Positions 10,971 to 21,763 of a DNA stretch of 64,000 nucleotides are shown here, in pieces. The notes beneath the pieces are model-generated. The model worked only from the letters and a program-made list of their open reading frames with translations, was not told where the DNA came from and did no database searches. Source of the stretch: Pseudocercospora fijiensis CIRAD86 (taxonomy: Eukaryota; Ascomycota; Dothideomycetes; Mycosphaerellales; Mycosphaerellaceae); the NCBI RefSeq assembly GCF_000340215.1, contig NW_006921533.1:1596192-1660191 (forward strand), in the 5' to 3' direction. The position numbers were made by a program, and so were the translations under genes. Position 1 is the first letter of the stretch. Each line of letters opens with the position of its first letter.

Positions 10971-13900
10971 TCAGTCTTGCTTCGTTCTCGTCCGGTCGAT
11001 CGTGCCACTTTCTGTTCTTGTACGCGTATACACAAGCGTCTCCTCAGACTGTTCGCGGTCCGGATCGGTCGTGGAGACGATATGGTACGAGAAGTCAAGC
11101 TCTCCGACAAGCTCTTTGACTCCAGCAACCAAGCGACGCAGATCGTCATGGATAAATCTGGTACCGAGCTGTATGACAGCGAAGCTTGCATAGCCAGGTT
11201 CGGCAATGTGTCTGACACTCAAGAGCTTGTTGTCCATCTCCTCAAGCTTCTGGCCAAGTGTGTATGGCTCTGGCACTTTCAAATACGGAGGCAAAGGCTG
11301 CTCGCCAATGATCGAAGCTGACAGTAGTACGAGAAGGGTTGTTACTTGCTCGGAAGTGTAGTTCGCTTGGCCAATTAGCTTTTCGAATTGGTGTACCCAT
11401 GCAAGTCCGTGCTGCTCTTCGCCCTCTTGTCGCAGCTCCTGGAAGCTGTATGAAGCCAACGACACAAGCGACATGAAATTGAGAATGCTTTGAAGCTGAT
11501 TGATGAGCCTTTGGTATTGCTCACGCGGGAACTTGCCCCCTATTGGGATGTCAAACTTCAAGAACTGCGACTGTGCTCTTAAGCTGGAGAGTGTGAGGTT
11601 GGCTTTCGCGTAAAGCTTGTTGCGTGCTTTCTCCAACCTTCGTCCAGGACTGTCCTTTAGCGTCATATCGCCGGTCTGGTTTCGCAATCTCAACCGGACG
11701 ATCTCATGCATGACCGAGTAGTAATTGGCCAGCAGGTACAGTGCAGAGCCCAGTTGTCTCCGAAGCTGATTGCGTTCCGTGATAGGGTATGGGAACCACG
11801 TCCAGATCCATGCCACGAAAAGACCTCCGCAGACAGTCGCCAGTCGGATGGGGCCAAGCTCGTAGATGGGATAGTATGCTTGCCCATTCGACGTGGCTCT
11901 CTCAACGCCCAGCTTTCTAACTTGCAACTCGTAGCCGATCATCAAGCTGACAGTGATCTGGAAAATGACGCCGACCGGAATGTATGCAGGATACTTGAGC
12001 ATGATGTAGGCTCCGATGTGCATGGTCAGGAAGTAGAAGATGATGCTCCCGGCGGTCTTTTCGTCCACGATATACCAGGCTACCCAGGCAGCGATCAATG
12101 CCAAGAATGTGCCGCCTGCACGTAGGATGAAGTTTCTGAGGCTTTGTCCAGCTGAAGGACTCATTGCGATAGACACCATGATTTGTGCCCAGAACAGCCG
12201 CTGTTCGGTATAGAATGCTTGTGTATCTCGAAGGTAGCACACAATGGCGATTGTCATCGTTGCAGCCGAAGCTCGAAGCCCGAAAGCTGCTGCTGGAGAT
12301 GCAAAGAAATGTGCAATCTTGCGAAGGACCTCACCGCCTCGCTCGAAAGCGTTGGCTGGTGGGAGATGTTCTGGATCTTTCCGTTTCCTGTATGCGTCTC
12401 CCAGGTAGACCTGCGCACGATGGCCCTCGCTGGTCATACCATCGTTGCTGTCTCCGTGCGCATCTTCGTTATCATTAAACAAGCTGATGAACCATTTCCG
12501 CAGTCGCTTCCATCCTGGCACGACGATGCGCTTGCGGCTGAGTTTTCCATTGTCTCGATATTGTTCAACTGCGTGAATCAGGTATGAGGTCCTCTTCGCC
12601 GCGCTTATTAGCAAGAACTCAATATACAGGCAGAGGAAAAGTTGACGACGTAGCCGTCTGTGAGGATCCGAGAGCATGCCTTCATTCATCCATTCTGGAG
12701 CTTCGAAGTCGACGCGATCTGGGTCCTCGAAGAAATTTCCGGGGAGTTCAATACCATGCAGGTGGCACCAGCCTCTCAGCATTGTCTTTTTACTCTCAAC
12801 AAATTCAACGCTTCGGTGCTGGAAGACTGTGAAGAAACCTTTGTCCCCGGGTCTCGGATCCGTCCCCTCAGATTCCACATCTTGCTTGCCAGCATTTTTC
12901 CAGCTTTTCTTCGGACCAAGTTGAAGGACTATGCGGACGTGTTCTAGACCCTCATCAATGGTCTGCGTGATGTGATTGAAGGGCTGACTTAAGTGTCTCA
13001 TCAATTCATGCCATTCGTTAATAGCCTCAATTCTCATCTTCTCCGATTCATTGTGAGCATCGTCTAGTGTGGCATCCGCAAGATCGACGTCTCTATCCCA
13101 ACCTCGATCCTCTGCAATGCGAACGAAGATGTCTGCCATGCAGCTGAGACCAATGGTGGGAACCATGACTCCACGTATTAGACGAAATACCTCTTGAATG
13201 TCGTCCGGGCCAAGTTTCCCTAGTGCAACTTCTCGTTTCGCAAAAGGCATATCGGTGGACATTTTGCCATGTAGTGCAGCAAGCGCTTGCATTTTCTGCT
13301 TGAATACCTTTGCCTCGGGGCTTTTGGGCAGCTTTTCACCAATCGTGTTGGTCGATTGAGCAGCAAACATATCTTGGCGCTCAAGCGCGTGCATATAGTC
13401 TAAATTAGCTTTCAGTGCTCCACGCAAGGATGCGATATATGCAGTCATTCCTTTGAAGACGACGTCTCGAGAGTTGACAGGAAAAATCAATAGAGAGACA
13501 CCCGCTCCAATACCGAAGCCGGTAAGGAAGCCAATGAACAGCTTGAGCGCGAACGAATTAGCATACGCCATGGTCGGCCATTGTGGTCCGTACGTCATGG
13601 AAACGTTGGCAAACACTGCCCACATGATGCAAGGAATGTTGTACCTGTAAGTGAGTGAGAAGAGAGTCAGCGAAATTACGAACAATGCCGCCCAAAATTC
13701 AAATTCCGTGTTGATGCTGCGAGGCGATGCGACCACAATGACCATCAAAGTTTGCAGCTGTGCAAAAGGAGGTGAATTCACACTTACTGCGGCAACTTGG
13801 CTCGAAGCACACTGATGCAGAAGATCTGGAACATCAACCATACCCCTGCAACGGCAGACGCCGAGGAGTTGTAGGATGATGTATCTCCATTCCTGGCCTG

Positions 13901-14338
13901 TACACAGCAATACATGGCCAGAAGTGATACGCTGCATCCAATGCAGAGAAGAAGTATATTCACAAGCAGCGTCTGGATGAATTTCGCTCGCGGCATTATC
14001 ACAACCGTAAGGATCGTCATGATAATCGATAAATAGCCCAAGGTCCCGTAGTAATCCGCCCAAGGCGTAGCCTGGAATGCAGCCAAAGTAATGGTCGGAG
14101 CGACCGAGCTTTTGAACATGGTCATGGAGGTCCTTTGATCGACTCCATATTTGGACCATAGTGCCTTGATCTTCGAACTGAAAGAAGACTGCTTTGACTT
14201 CGATTCTTCAGGCGCACTCTCCATCTGCTCCTCGATTGTTGAGCCAGTGTGAGTACGCGCGTACGGCCCTCCATTCCTTGTTCCCTCGGTTCCAGCCGAG
14301 TCAGAGCTTGTTGTCCGCCTCGACTCGACTCGCTCCAT
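10971..14338 (-). CDS. DUF2421/ArAE_2 family membrane protein (Bre4-like)
   Basis: Two exons: 14338-13788 and 13644-10971, 1,074 residues. The 143-nt intron has GTAAGT and CAG ends and joins LRAKLPQ to YNIPCIMWAVF in phase 2. A charged N-terminus (1-65) is followed by a membrane block of about five to six spans (about 80-260), a large soluble region with coiled helices, a second block of about six spans (about 630-800) and a long helical C-terminal region. This is the layout of fungal proteins with the ArAE_2_N, FUSC-like and DUF2421 domains, related to the yeast brefeldin A-sensitivity protein Bre4 and to bacterial aromatic acid exporters. A role in efflux or membrane traffic is inferred from the family only. 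Confidence 0.78.
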
Positions 14339-15052
14339 TGTGATGCAAGTATTTGGGCTCAGGGATCCTTAAGTCGATTTCGCTTCAGTCGCTCCGCAGT
14401 ACCTCAATGATACCGAGTTGGTGGTTGTCGCTGAGGAAGCATGGCCGAGGTGTGCAATGCAGATGGCGCTCTACCGCTACAAACATTAGGAGCAGTATCC
14501 GAGCGCTTATCGCACCTCATAAGAGACGAGATACCAGGCGGGCTAGATGTATGAAGAAGGAGAGATTCCCGCGCGTGATGTGAGCATGAGGGTGGCGAGC
14601 AAAAATTGTCGTCGGGCAGATATCGCCGTTAACGCATCGGCCGGCTCAAGGCGGCTTCTATTTCAAGATGACTTCGGCCGGAAGATCGATGCCGAGTGGT
14701 ATGGTCGACGCTCACAACGAGCACTGCATCTGAGCTGACAATGGAAGGTGCTGTAAAGGACTCCAGAGACGATATTGAGATTGAGCTGCAGAAGCGGGCG
14801 GTTGTGAAAGCCAAGCGTGCTGTCGCCATCTTGCCTGCCGATTTTCGTGCTGTCGACTGTTGTAGCCTCAGGCAGCACTGCTCGGGCCGCTGAATCTTGG
14901 CGCTTCCACCGCAAATTGCTGCTTCCCGCACATCATCGCATCGAGACTTTGCTGCGCAGACGTCGCTTTCAGGACCAATACTAACACAGCAGCAGTCACG
15001 GTACGCACACCCGCTATAGCGACACTTTGCGACCGTACTGACTCTCGCAAAG
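14339..15052. other. Divergent promoter region (DUF2421 gene / eL32)
   Basis: Divergent start-to-start gap of 714 bp. Long antisense open frames over the eL32 gene reach into it but are shadows. No further feature seen. Confidence 0.5.
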
Positions 15053-15632
15053 ATGGTCGCCGCAAAGAAGCACGTCCCGATCGTGAAGAAGCACACCACT
15101 CGCTTCAACCGCCACCAGTCCGACCGCTTCAAGTGCGTCGACCCATCATGGAGGAAGCCTAAGGGTATCGACAACCGTGTCCGGAGACGATTCAAGGGCC
15201 AGGCCGCCATGCCAAAGGTGCGTTGAAAGCGATGCATGGGGAAAGAGAAAAGAGCATGGAAGGAGCAAGAATGGACACAGAAGGAGCAGTGGGGAGAGAG
15301 ACGCTCACAAGAGTATGGTGCTGACAAGATTTTCACATACAGATCGGCTACGGTAACAACAAGAAGACCCGCCACATGATGCCATCCGGCCACAAGGCTT
15401 TCCTCGTCAACAACATCCGTGACTTGGACCTCCTCCTCATGCACAACCGCACCTACGCTGCCGAGTAAGGACAAATCTGCTGCTGAGGATGAAGGGCCAG
15501 GATACTGATATGAATTCTTGCAGAATCGCACATGCAGTCTCGTCGAGAAAGCGCATCGAAATCGTGGCCCGCGCCAAGCAGCTCGGCGTCAAGGTCACCA
15601 ACGGCAAGGCCAAGATCACCTCCGAGTCGTAA
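15053..15632 (+). CDS. RPL32: 60S ribosomal protein eL32
   Basis: Three exons: 15053-15217, 15343-15464 and 15524-15632, giving 131 residues, the normal size of fungal eL32. The protein starts [20 protein letters not shown] and contains the conserved core [32 protein letters not shown] and ISSRKR-like [18 protein letters not shown]. Introns are 125 nt (after codon 55, phase 0) and 59 nt (phase 2, GTAAGG to GCAG). eL32 is a structural protein of the large ribosomal subunit. Two introns in the front part are typical of ribosomal protein genes in filamentous fungi. Confidence 0.96.
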
Positions 15633-16033
15633 ACGTGTTTCCTTACTTTATGATGCGGGCAATGTGACTACAGGCGATGGAATGAAAGCAGGAACTGGGA
15701 TGGCGTCATTGAAAGGGTGCAATTGCAATGCATATTCGAGGTTGCTTTATGGGCCAGACCACTGTTCAGCGATTTTTGGCTGGTCTGGAGGTCTCTACAT
15801 GAACGCCGCCAACGCCTCGCTAGAGTACTGCAGTACGTAGCGTACTGAATCGCGTGAAAGCATGAAGAAATGATGATGTGCCCACTGTTCCCATCTCACA
15901 CGAAAGTCTTCAGACATGTCAAAAGGCTCCATTCAACCCCTTCGTGCCGAGTCCATTAACGCCAATGCCATGCCAGGATATCATATCGGACAAATGCTGT
16001 CCGAAAGCCATGGTCGTCCCCACGGCCCACTCA
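15633..16033. other. Convergent 3' region between eL32 and MRT4
   Basis: Holds both 3' untranslated regions. Nothing else seen. Confidence 0.5.
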
Positions 16034-16753
16034 TCACTCCTCCATCTCATTCTTCTCCACCGCCGTAACATCCTGCGTCGCCGCACTCCAGTATGCCTTA
16101 ACATGAACCTTGAATTCCGCAATCGCAACACCGAAAAGCTTCAGTAATGCAGTCTGATGCGAATTCAACTCCTGTCCCTCCTCACAAACCACAAATTCCT
16201 GATCCAGTACAACCTTCCCCTTCTCAAGTCTCGTCGGCATTCCCCATTTCCTCACCATAACCTCCAAACTATGCGGCAGCGCCACATCATCTTCTTCCGC
16301 AACCTCTCCACCCCTCGAATACACCACACCTTTCGGCACCACAAACCCTCGGTTCGCAACAACCCCAGCCCTAGCAAAATCCACCTCCACATAATTCTCA
16401 AGATACTCCAATACCTCGCTCGGTGCTCTATTCGTGCATAGCAGCCCAACATTTCCCTGCAAATATTTCGCCAATTTGGCAAGACCAGGCGCACATTCAT
16501 CTTCAGGACCCGAACCGAGAGCTTTTGCCATGACTTTTGTTTTCCCGTAGAAGATTCTGCCGTCGGACGAGAACTCTTGGCGTACGTTCTTTATGTATGT
16601 GTTTCGCATGTTGGAGACGTCGAAGACAAAGATGTGGGCGTATGTGTCGCAGGCAGATTGTACGGCGGTGTAGAGTGCTTCGCGGACTTCTTTTGAGGGC
16701 TTCTTTTGGACGTTGGAGGTGTGGATGATTTTGGCGCGTTTGGACTTTGGCAT
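16034..16753 (-). CDS. MRT4: Ribosome assembly factor Mrt4
   Basis: Single exon, 239 residues, the family's usual length. It begins MPKSKRAKIIHTSNVQKKPS, a signature start of Mrt4, followed by the uL10-like fold: FVFDVSNMRNTYIKNVRQEF and IFYGKTKVMAKALG. A later segment (FARAGVVANRGFVVPKG) matches the translation-factor-binding insert region. Family knowledge: Mrt4 occupies the P0 (uL10) site on nuclear pre-60S particles and is exchanged for P0 in late maturation, so it acts in the nucleolus and nucleus. It is divergently arranged with MTW1, 266 bp start to start. Confidence 0.93.
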   Translation of the reverse strand: MPKSKRAKIIHTSNVQKKPSKEVREALYTAVQSACDTYAHIFVFDVSNMRNTYIKNVRQEFSSDGRIFYGKTKVMAKALGSGPEDECAPGLAKLAKYLQGNVGLLCTNRAPSEVLEYLENYVEVDFARAGVVANRGFVVPKGVVYSRGGEVAEEDDVALPHSLEVMVRKWGMPTRLEKGKVVLDQEFVVCEEGQELNSHQTALLKLFGVAIAEFKVHVKAYWSAATQDVTAVEKNEMEE

Positions 16754-17019
16754 TGTGGTGGATTCTGAGAGGGTCTGCTTGTTGAATGAGAGGGTGGCTT
16801 CGTTGCCCGATGTGAGCTCTATGTGCCGGGCGAAGAGATATCTGGTATGCGATCAAGGTCGAATCTCGAAGCTCAAATTTCAGACCGTTGCAAGGCGCTA
16901 AGGCACACCTGCATCCGCCAAAGCCGATAACCCCGTTGTGTTTATCCCAGAATCGCGTCCTTCTCTTCAACGCTGCAACACGCGCATTGAAGACTGAGGT
17001 ATGCGTGTAGGTCACGACA

Positions 17020-17967
17020 ATGGCGTCGAATAAACAGACGACGACTGCTCTACTCACAGAGCACTTCCGTTATACGCCGCTTACACTCCTGGACGACATC
17101 ATAAATACTGTGAACGAATTGGTCTTCCGAGCAGTCAACGCGATTGAGGAGGGTTTCGCGGGTACGACAGCAGAGCAATTAGGCTTTGAACTGGATAAGA
17201 AGACTGCAGCTACCCTGCCAAATGAACAAGCGCGACGCGAGGCGCTCAGTGAATTGAAGCAGAATGAGATCGACAATGGCATTGTCAAACTGGAAAGTCT
17301 GCTGAACGCGACGGTGGACAAGGACTTCGACAAGTTCGAAATCTACACGCTTCGAAATATCCTTTCGGTCGGCCATGAAGATGATCTTGCAAATTGGGTG
17401 CGCCTGGACCACTACAAGGGTGTGGATGTGGTCAACAGTGACGAGGTGCCGACGCCTGAAGCAGTGCAGATGCAGAGGCGCAAGCTGCATGAGACTGCGA
17501 AGCTAAATACTTTGCTGAGGGCCGAGGAGGCTAAGAACGCGGCCGTGCTACAACAGCTCAGCTCATTGATTGGAGCCGAACCAGAGAATGAAGGAGCAGA
17601 AAGTAGTGCGCCATTGGGGTTTTTGAACGCGGCTACTCAGGCACAGCATCTGACGCAGGACACGAAATATGCGCTCAGCCAGCTTCCGGCCTTGCAGCAG
17701 CTACTGGAGAAGCTGAAAGACGCCATGCAGTCACTTCCGGCAGCACGACAGTCCAAGTATGACGATGAGGATGGTCCTGAAGCTAGAAGGAGACGATACT
17801 TGGAAAGCCAGAGCAGAAGAGCGCTGGAGAGGACAGGCATTGATCCCGACTCTTCTGCAGGTGCGTCGCTTGCGGCTGGGAGAAAGATGGGGAGGGACGA
17901 GCTGGAGGGTATTGAGGCTGTCGCACAGGCGTTGGGTGGAGCCGAAAAGAAAAAAGACGCGACTTGA
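17020..17967 (+). CDS. MTW1: Kinetochore protein Mtw1/Mis12
   Basis: Single exon, 315 residues, ATG at 17020. The N-terminal block LLTEHFRYTPLTLLDDIINT plus VNELVFRAVNAIEEG is the diagnostic Mis12 domain start. The rest is mostly helical and coiled: LNTLLRAEEAKNAAVLQQL and SQLPALQQLLEKLKDAM, ending in a basic, Arg-rich tail. Family knowledge: Mis12/Mtw1 pairs with Nnf1 in the MIND (Mis12) complex, which links the inner centromere (CENP-C, CENP-T) to the Ndc80 complex. The length agrees with filamentous fungal orthologues. Confidence 0.92.
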   Translation: MASNKQTTTALLTEHFRYTPLTLLDDIINTVNELVFRAVNAIEEGFAGTTAEQLGFELDKKTAATLPNEQARREALSELKQNEIDNGIVKLESLLNATVDKDFDKFEIYTLRNILSVGHEDDLANWVRLDHYKGVDVVNSDEVPTPEAVQMQRRKLHETAKLNTLLRAEEAKNAAVLQQLSSLIGAEPENEGAESSAPLGFLNAATQAQHLTQDTKYALSQLPALQQLLEKLKDAMQSLPAARQSKYDDEDGPEARRRRYLESQSRRALERTGIDPDSSAGASLAAGRKMGRDELEGIEAVAQALGGAEKKKDAT

Positions 17968-18357
17968 CGTGCAAGCTCGTTGCGAGGTCACGAGCTATCA
18001 AAGACATGAACGAGAGACGAATGACTTGAGAGATTTACGATCAACACGAGGCGATTTATGGTTCTAAGAATGCACGAAAAATATTTCCATTGACTCAGGA
18101 GCGAGGAGCGGCGTTGGCAAGCAACGCACATTCGAGTGGTCTTACCTACGGTGCTACAGCATCTGGTGAGGTGAACCCGGACTCAAGCCTCGCTTGTCGA
18201 TCCTCTGCGCATCGAGGACGGAAATGGTATCAATCTTCAGCTCGATCAAGCAATGCAACACGATGACTGTTGCTGGTTAAGAACACTTAAGAGCGCTTCC
18301 TCTCCGGACATCGCACTTCCAAGACAACAACTTCTTGCACGCCGAAGTGCTATCAGC
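17968..18357. other. Intergenic region
   Basis: Between MTW1 and the ABM-domain gene, both on +. No gene seen. Confidence 0.5.
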
Positions 18358-18795
18358 ATGTCGACTGACGAGAATGTCACTCTCGTAGTGATTGTCACCA
18401 CCAAACCAGACAAGGGAGAATTGGTACGCCGCAGACGGAATTCTGGATACTTATTATGCTAACGGCGACAAGTTCCGCAAAACGAGCGAAGAGTACTATC
18501 ACTCTTTCAAAGACAAGGAACCTGATTGTATCCAGTTTCAATTCCACAAAGATGTTACTGGAGCCAATGACAATGGAAACGAAAGGTGGCTCTTGGTTGA
18601 GCGGTACGACACTGAATTGTTATCTGGTCATCCTGATACGTGCTAAGACCTGCCAGTTATTCTTCGAAAGCAGCTCTAGATCTCCATAGATCCTCGGAGG
18701 GTCACCAGAATATGTTCAAGATTTTCCACCAGCTGGATCTGCTCGATGGCATGCCGATCATGTTCGAAGGAAGTCCCGTATTCGGCCATGCGTAG
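18358..18795 (+). CDS. Small ABM-domain (antibiotic biosynthesis monooxygenase-like) protein
   Basis: No single long frame exists here. Three short exons join cleanly: 18358-18423, 18473-18639 and 18690-18795, giving 112 residues. The introns are 49 and 50 nt, GTACGC to AAG and GTGCTAAG to TAG. The product runs MSTDENVTLVVIVTTKPDKG, then FRKTSEEYYHSFKDKEPDCI, then WLLVERYDTELLSG, then HQNMFKIFHQLDLLDGMPIM. This is the ferredoxin-like beta-alpha-beta pattern of ABM dimers: a beta strand of Val/Ile, a helix, a (C/T)xQ(F/Y) strand, a (V/I)ERY strand and a closing helix. About 100 residues is the family's normal size. Relatives are quinol monooxygenases or stress-response enzymes that need no cofactor; the substrate is unknown. 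The exon model is an inference. Confidence 0.6.
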
Positions 18796-18887
18796 CTGGC
18801 CACGTCAAATCTTCTTCACGTAGAAAGTCTTTAGCACTGGTTCTTCCAAGATTTGAAAGTACTTCTGAAGTTTCTTCTCACCGCGAA

Positions 18888-19043
18888 TTACGTCCGCCTT
18901 TCTACGCACCAATGATTGTTCCATGCTTTCATCTTGAAGGCTTTGTAAGATATGTCGTCTTCCTGCCATGGATGGGAAAGAATATTGTAGGCAGGATAAC
19001 CACGTTGAACCGTAGCGAATTCGACAAATTCGAGAGTCTGCAT
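18888..19043 (-). pseudogene. HET-domain-like fragment
   Basis: A 51-codon frame from an ATG at 19043 contains PAYNILSHPWQEDDISYKAF. This resembles the core of the fungal heterokaryon-incompatibility domain (consensus near YAILSHTWGEEEVSFQDF), preceded by a Leu/Glu-rich strand as in HET proteins. The frame then stops. A second minus frame, overlapping from about 18967 to 18813, reads well as protein, so a frameshift or lost intron is possible. HET proteins are normally several hundred residues long, so this is at best a relic. Confidence 0.35.
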
Positions 19044-19369
19044 TGATGGGTCGTTTGCTTCGGATGCTGGAGCTACCTAGGCGACACGAGATTGGACGTG
19101 AGTGACACAGATCAACGGAAGTTGGAGAAGCAAAGGACCGGCTTCTAAAGTAAATCTGGAGAATAGAGCAGCATAGTCACAATATAGCTATAGCTCATTT
19201 CAAGTTCTGCCTTTCCTAAGTGCCACCTTCATTGTGATGCACGACATTCCAGGCACGGAAGGCGGTCTCCTCTCAAGCTTAGATAACGGCAGATTGAACG
19301 CAAATGAATTCAGGAGACCTGAATTGTCGTTGCGTAGCTGAGATCCAGACATCATATTGTCTAGTCTCC

Positions 19370-20269
19370 CTACGAAACGCTAACACTGAACTTGGTCGTA
19401 GTGAAAGTAACACCTTGTCCTTCAAAAGCTTCCGTACCAGCACCGACACTAACCAAATACTGATTCTTATTGAACTTCTGGTTCGACACAAGATAATTGA
19501 AGAATTGCTTCAGGTCGCCGTTGAAATTGTTCACCGTGCGCGAAGCTACGAACGAGTAAACGGTCATCTTTCCATTTGGTCCCTTGTACAGTTTGAAATT
19601 GATGCCACCGATTGTCGTGCTTCCGATTGAGGTTTCTGAGCCATCGGCGCCCTGAAAGTATTTACGTTAGCATCATCCACCCATTCACATATATATACGG
19701 GAGAAGACAACACTCACCCAAGTCGAACTTATCGGTCCAGCACCTCCGAACGCAGCAAGCCAAACCATGATCTCGAATTCCTTGTCGCCGGATGCAGAAG
19801 ACGAAGTGAAGAGATCATACGCAACGTCAGCGACCACAGTCCCTGAAGCTGTGTTGGTCCAAGACCATGTCGAAGGAATCGAAGAGATTGCAGAGATTTG
19901 CTTAGGCTTCAGGGAAGTGAGGGCTGCGTTGGCGTAAGATTTCGTCTGGCCTTTGCCACCAGTCCAGGACCACCTGTGAAATGCATCAGTCGATCGTCTA
20001 GGACAATATGAAGGATATTTGATCACGCGAACTCACGTTGTAGACCAGGACAGCACTCCATTCGCCAGGCCAGAGATGGAAAAGCACTGGCTACCCGAGC
20101 TCGCGGCACGCTTATTCCATACATTGTTGTAGACTTTGTATCCACCAGTGGCTGCGCTGCCCCATTGATCACAATTTTGGGCTCGTGGCTTGACGGTTTT
20201 GCTTGCCGTTGGGATGGCGGATGCTGAAGCCAAGAGGGCCGCAGTAAGGAGTGCTTGTGTGAACTTCAT
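19370..20269 (-). CDS. Secreted GH12 endoglucanase / xyloglucanase
   Basis: Three exons: 20269-20037, 19973-19718 and 19651-19370, giving 256 residues. Introns of 63 and 66 nt both begin GTGAGT. Residues 1-18 are a signal peptide ([18 protein letters not shown]). The GH12 beta-jelly-roll landmarks are present: NVWN near the start, LSWSTTWSWTGG, the nucleophile motif [11 protein letters not shown] (Glu of EIM) and the C-terminal acid/base region [12 protein letters not shown] followed by [10 protein letters not shown]. Length and motif order match fungal GH12 enzymes, which cut beta-1,4-glucan or xyloglucan in plant cell walls with retention of configuration. The specificity (cellulose or xyloglucan) cannot be told from the sequence. 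Confidence 0.9.
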
Positions 20270-20984
20270 AGTCGCAGATCGAACGCTGAAGGCTTCTGAG
20301 TTGGTTTCACTAAGGTTGGAAGAGAATGAAGGAGAATCGGGGCCAGCCCTTCTCTTTTCAATAATAGAAGTGACAGTGAAGTCTCCCAGTAGTGAAGGCT
20401 GTGCAGGAACAGGGAGCTCGCGAACAAGGAAATATTCTAAGCATATCCTTCCTCACCTCTCAACTTGCTGAGCAGTACATTTATGAATAGTTGCAAGTAG
20501 ATCAATCAAGAAATTACCCCAGAACATCTTCCCCCGTCGCCCGAAACGATTGGAGACAGCCTTGTCTGCAAAAGAGCTAGTAATACTTAAAATACGAGCG
20601 GATCTTATTCTTGGCCTTCCTCCTCGAGCACGAACTGACAGAGTATGGAGTAGGTACTGCAAGACATCAATTCATTGTTTGAGCTTGAATACTGCTGTCT
20701 TTAATGCCATTGATGTTAAAAGCTTGTGGTGTACTCTAGTAGAGGCTTGGGTTGGAAGCGAAGGATTGTGAAACGCGCGGTGTTGCGTGTATGACAGAGA
20801 CACGGATTCATCATTCTCCAAACCACAGGTGTGGGCGGCGACCGTTTCGGCAATGAATTCGTATATGGTCTTCTAAGGTTGTACGTGGTGATATTTACGG
20901 GCTGTAAGTTGCGGTTGCATGGGAGAAGTTGCTAGCGTAACTGCGGGGCGCGACTATTCGTAACCTGGGGCCGCTCCGGTCTCG
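20270..20984. other. Upstream region of the GH12 gene
   Basis: Ordinary composition, no gene. It contains the GH12 promoter on the minus strand. Confidence 0.5.
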
Positions 20985-21455
20985 GTGAGACTACATTGTT
21001 AGTAATCTACACTGTAGAGCATCGCATAGTAACTTCTAATGCCTATGCTAGCTGCTTAGTAGAATAATAATATAGGAAAGAAGAATTAAGTAAATAATAG
21101 ACGTAGAATTTGATACTATAGCTAATCCTAACTATTCTAGGCATACTACCTACCTAGCAAATAAGGTTCTACGACCCTCGTATTAACGTATAGTTCCTGC
21201 TATATAATCTTAGTATAATCTAGTATATTTACTAGCGCCGTAGGTACTAGTAGAGCCCTCGGAGCGGGCGGCGGCGGCGGTAGTAGCGGTAGTAGCGGCG
21301 GCGGCATTATACTCGGCTTACAACTACGTAGAAGGGCTTAATAATATAGCTATCGATAGCGATAGTAAGATTAATAGCGGCGGCGGTAAGGTTAAAACAG
21401 CGATTAAAACAGCGGTAACGGTGAGGTCTAATAGTAGAGAATATAACTAACAAAT
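20985..21455. repeat. Second RIP-mutated island with GGC-rich tract
   Basis: CpA and TpG are scarce and TpA, TAG and CTA abundant, as in the 1-4.4 kb region. Inside lies a GGC/AGT-rich simple tract at about 21266-21306 (runs of GGCGGC and AGTAGC). The borders are sharp on both sides. No coding frame is recognisable. It looks like a small degraded repeat copy inserted between the GH12 and F-box genes. Confidence 0.7.
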
Positions 21456-21763
21456 TTGCCTTAGGCCTCCTCCGCGATCGGATGCCCGGATTCTCGAATA
21501 ACCGGAGTGGATTCTCGAATAGTCTCGCCCCGGATCCAGCGGGTGATGACGCTCTTGCGAAAGTAGGCGTGGGGATATTGCCGAGACTTCAGGACGCTCC
21601 TACGAAGCGAGTATGTTCTCTTTCATCGATCGCGCGAGATACAGCCTCTGAATAGACGCCGTATCCTCTGCAGAACCGAGCCAGATTCATGTCTGATGCC
21701 CCGACCTGAACCTCTTCCATTCCGAAAGTAAGGCGGCATTCTCTTCAAATACTCGGCATTTCC

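Noticed and set aside
14629..15531. 300-codon open frame on the minus strand
   Set aside because: It lies antisense across the well-supported three-exon eL32 gene, is Cys/Ser-rich without a domain, and is a shadow frame.
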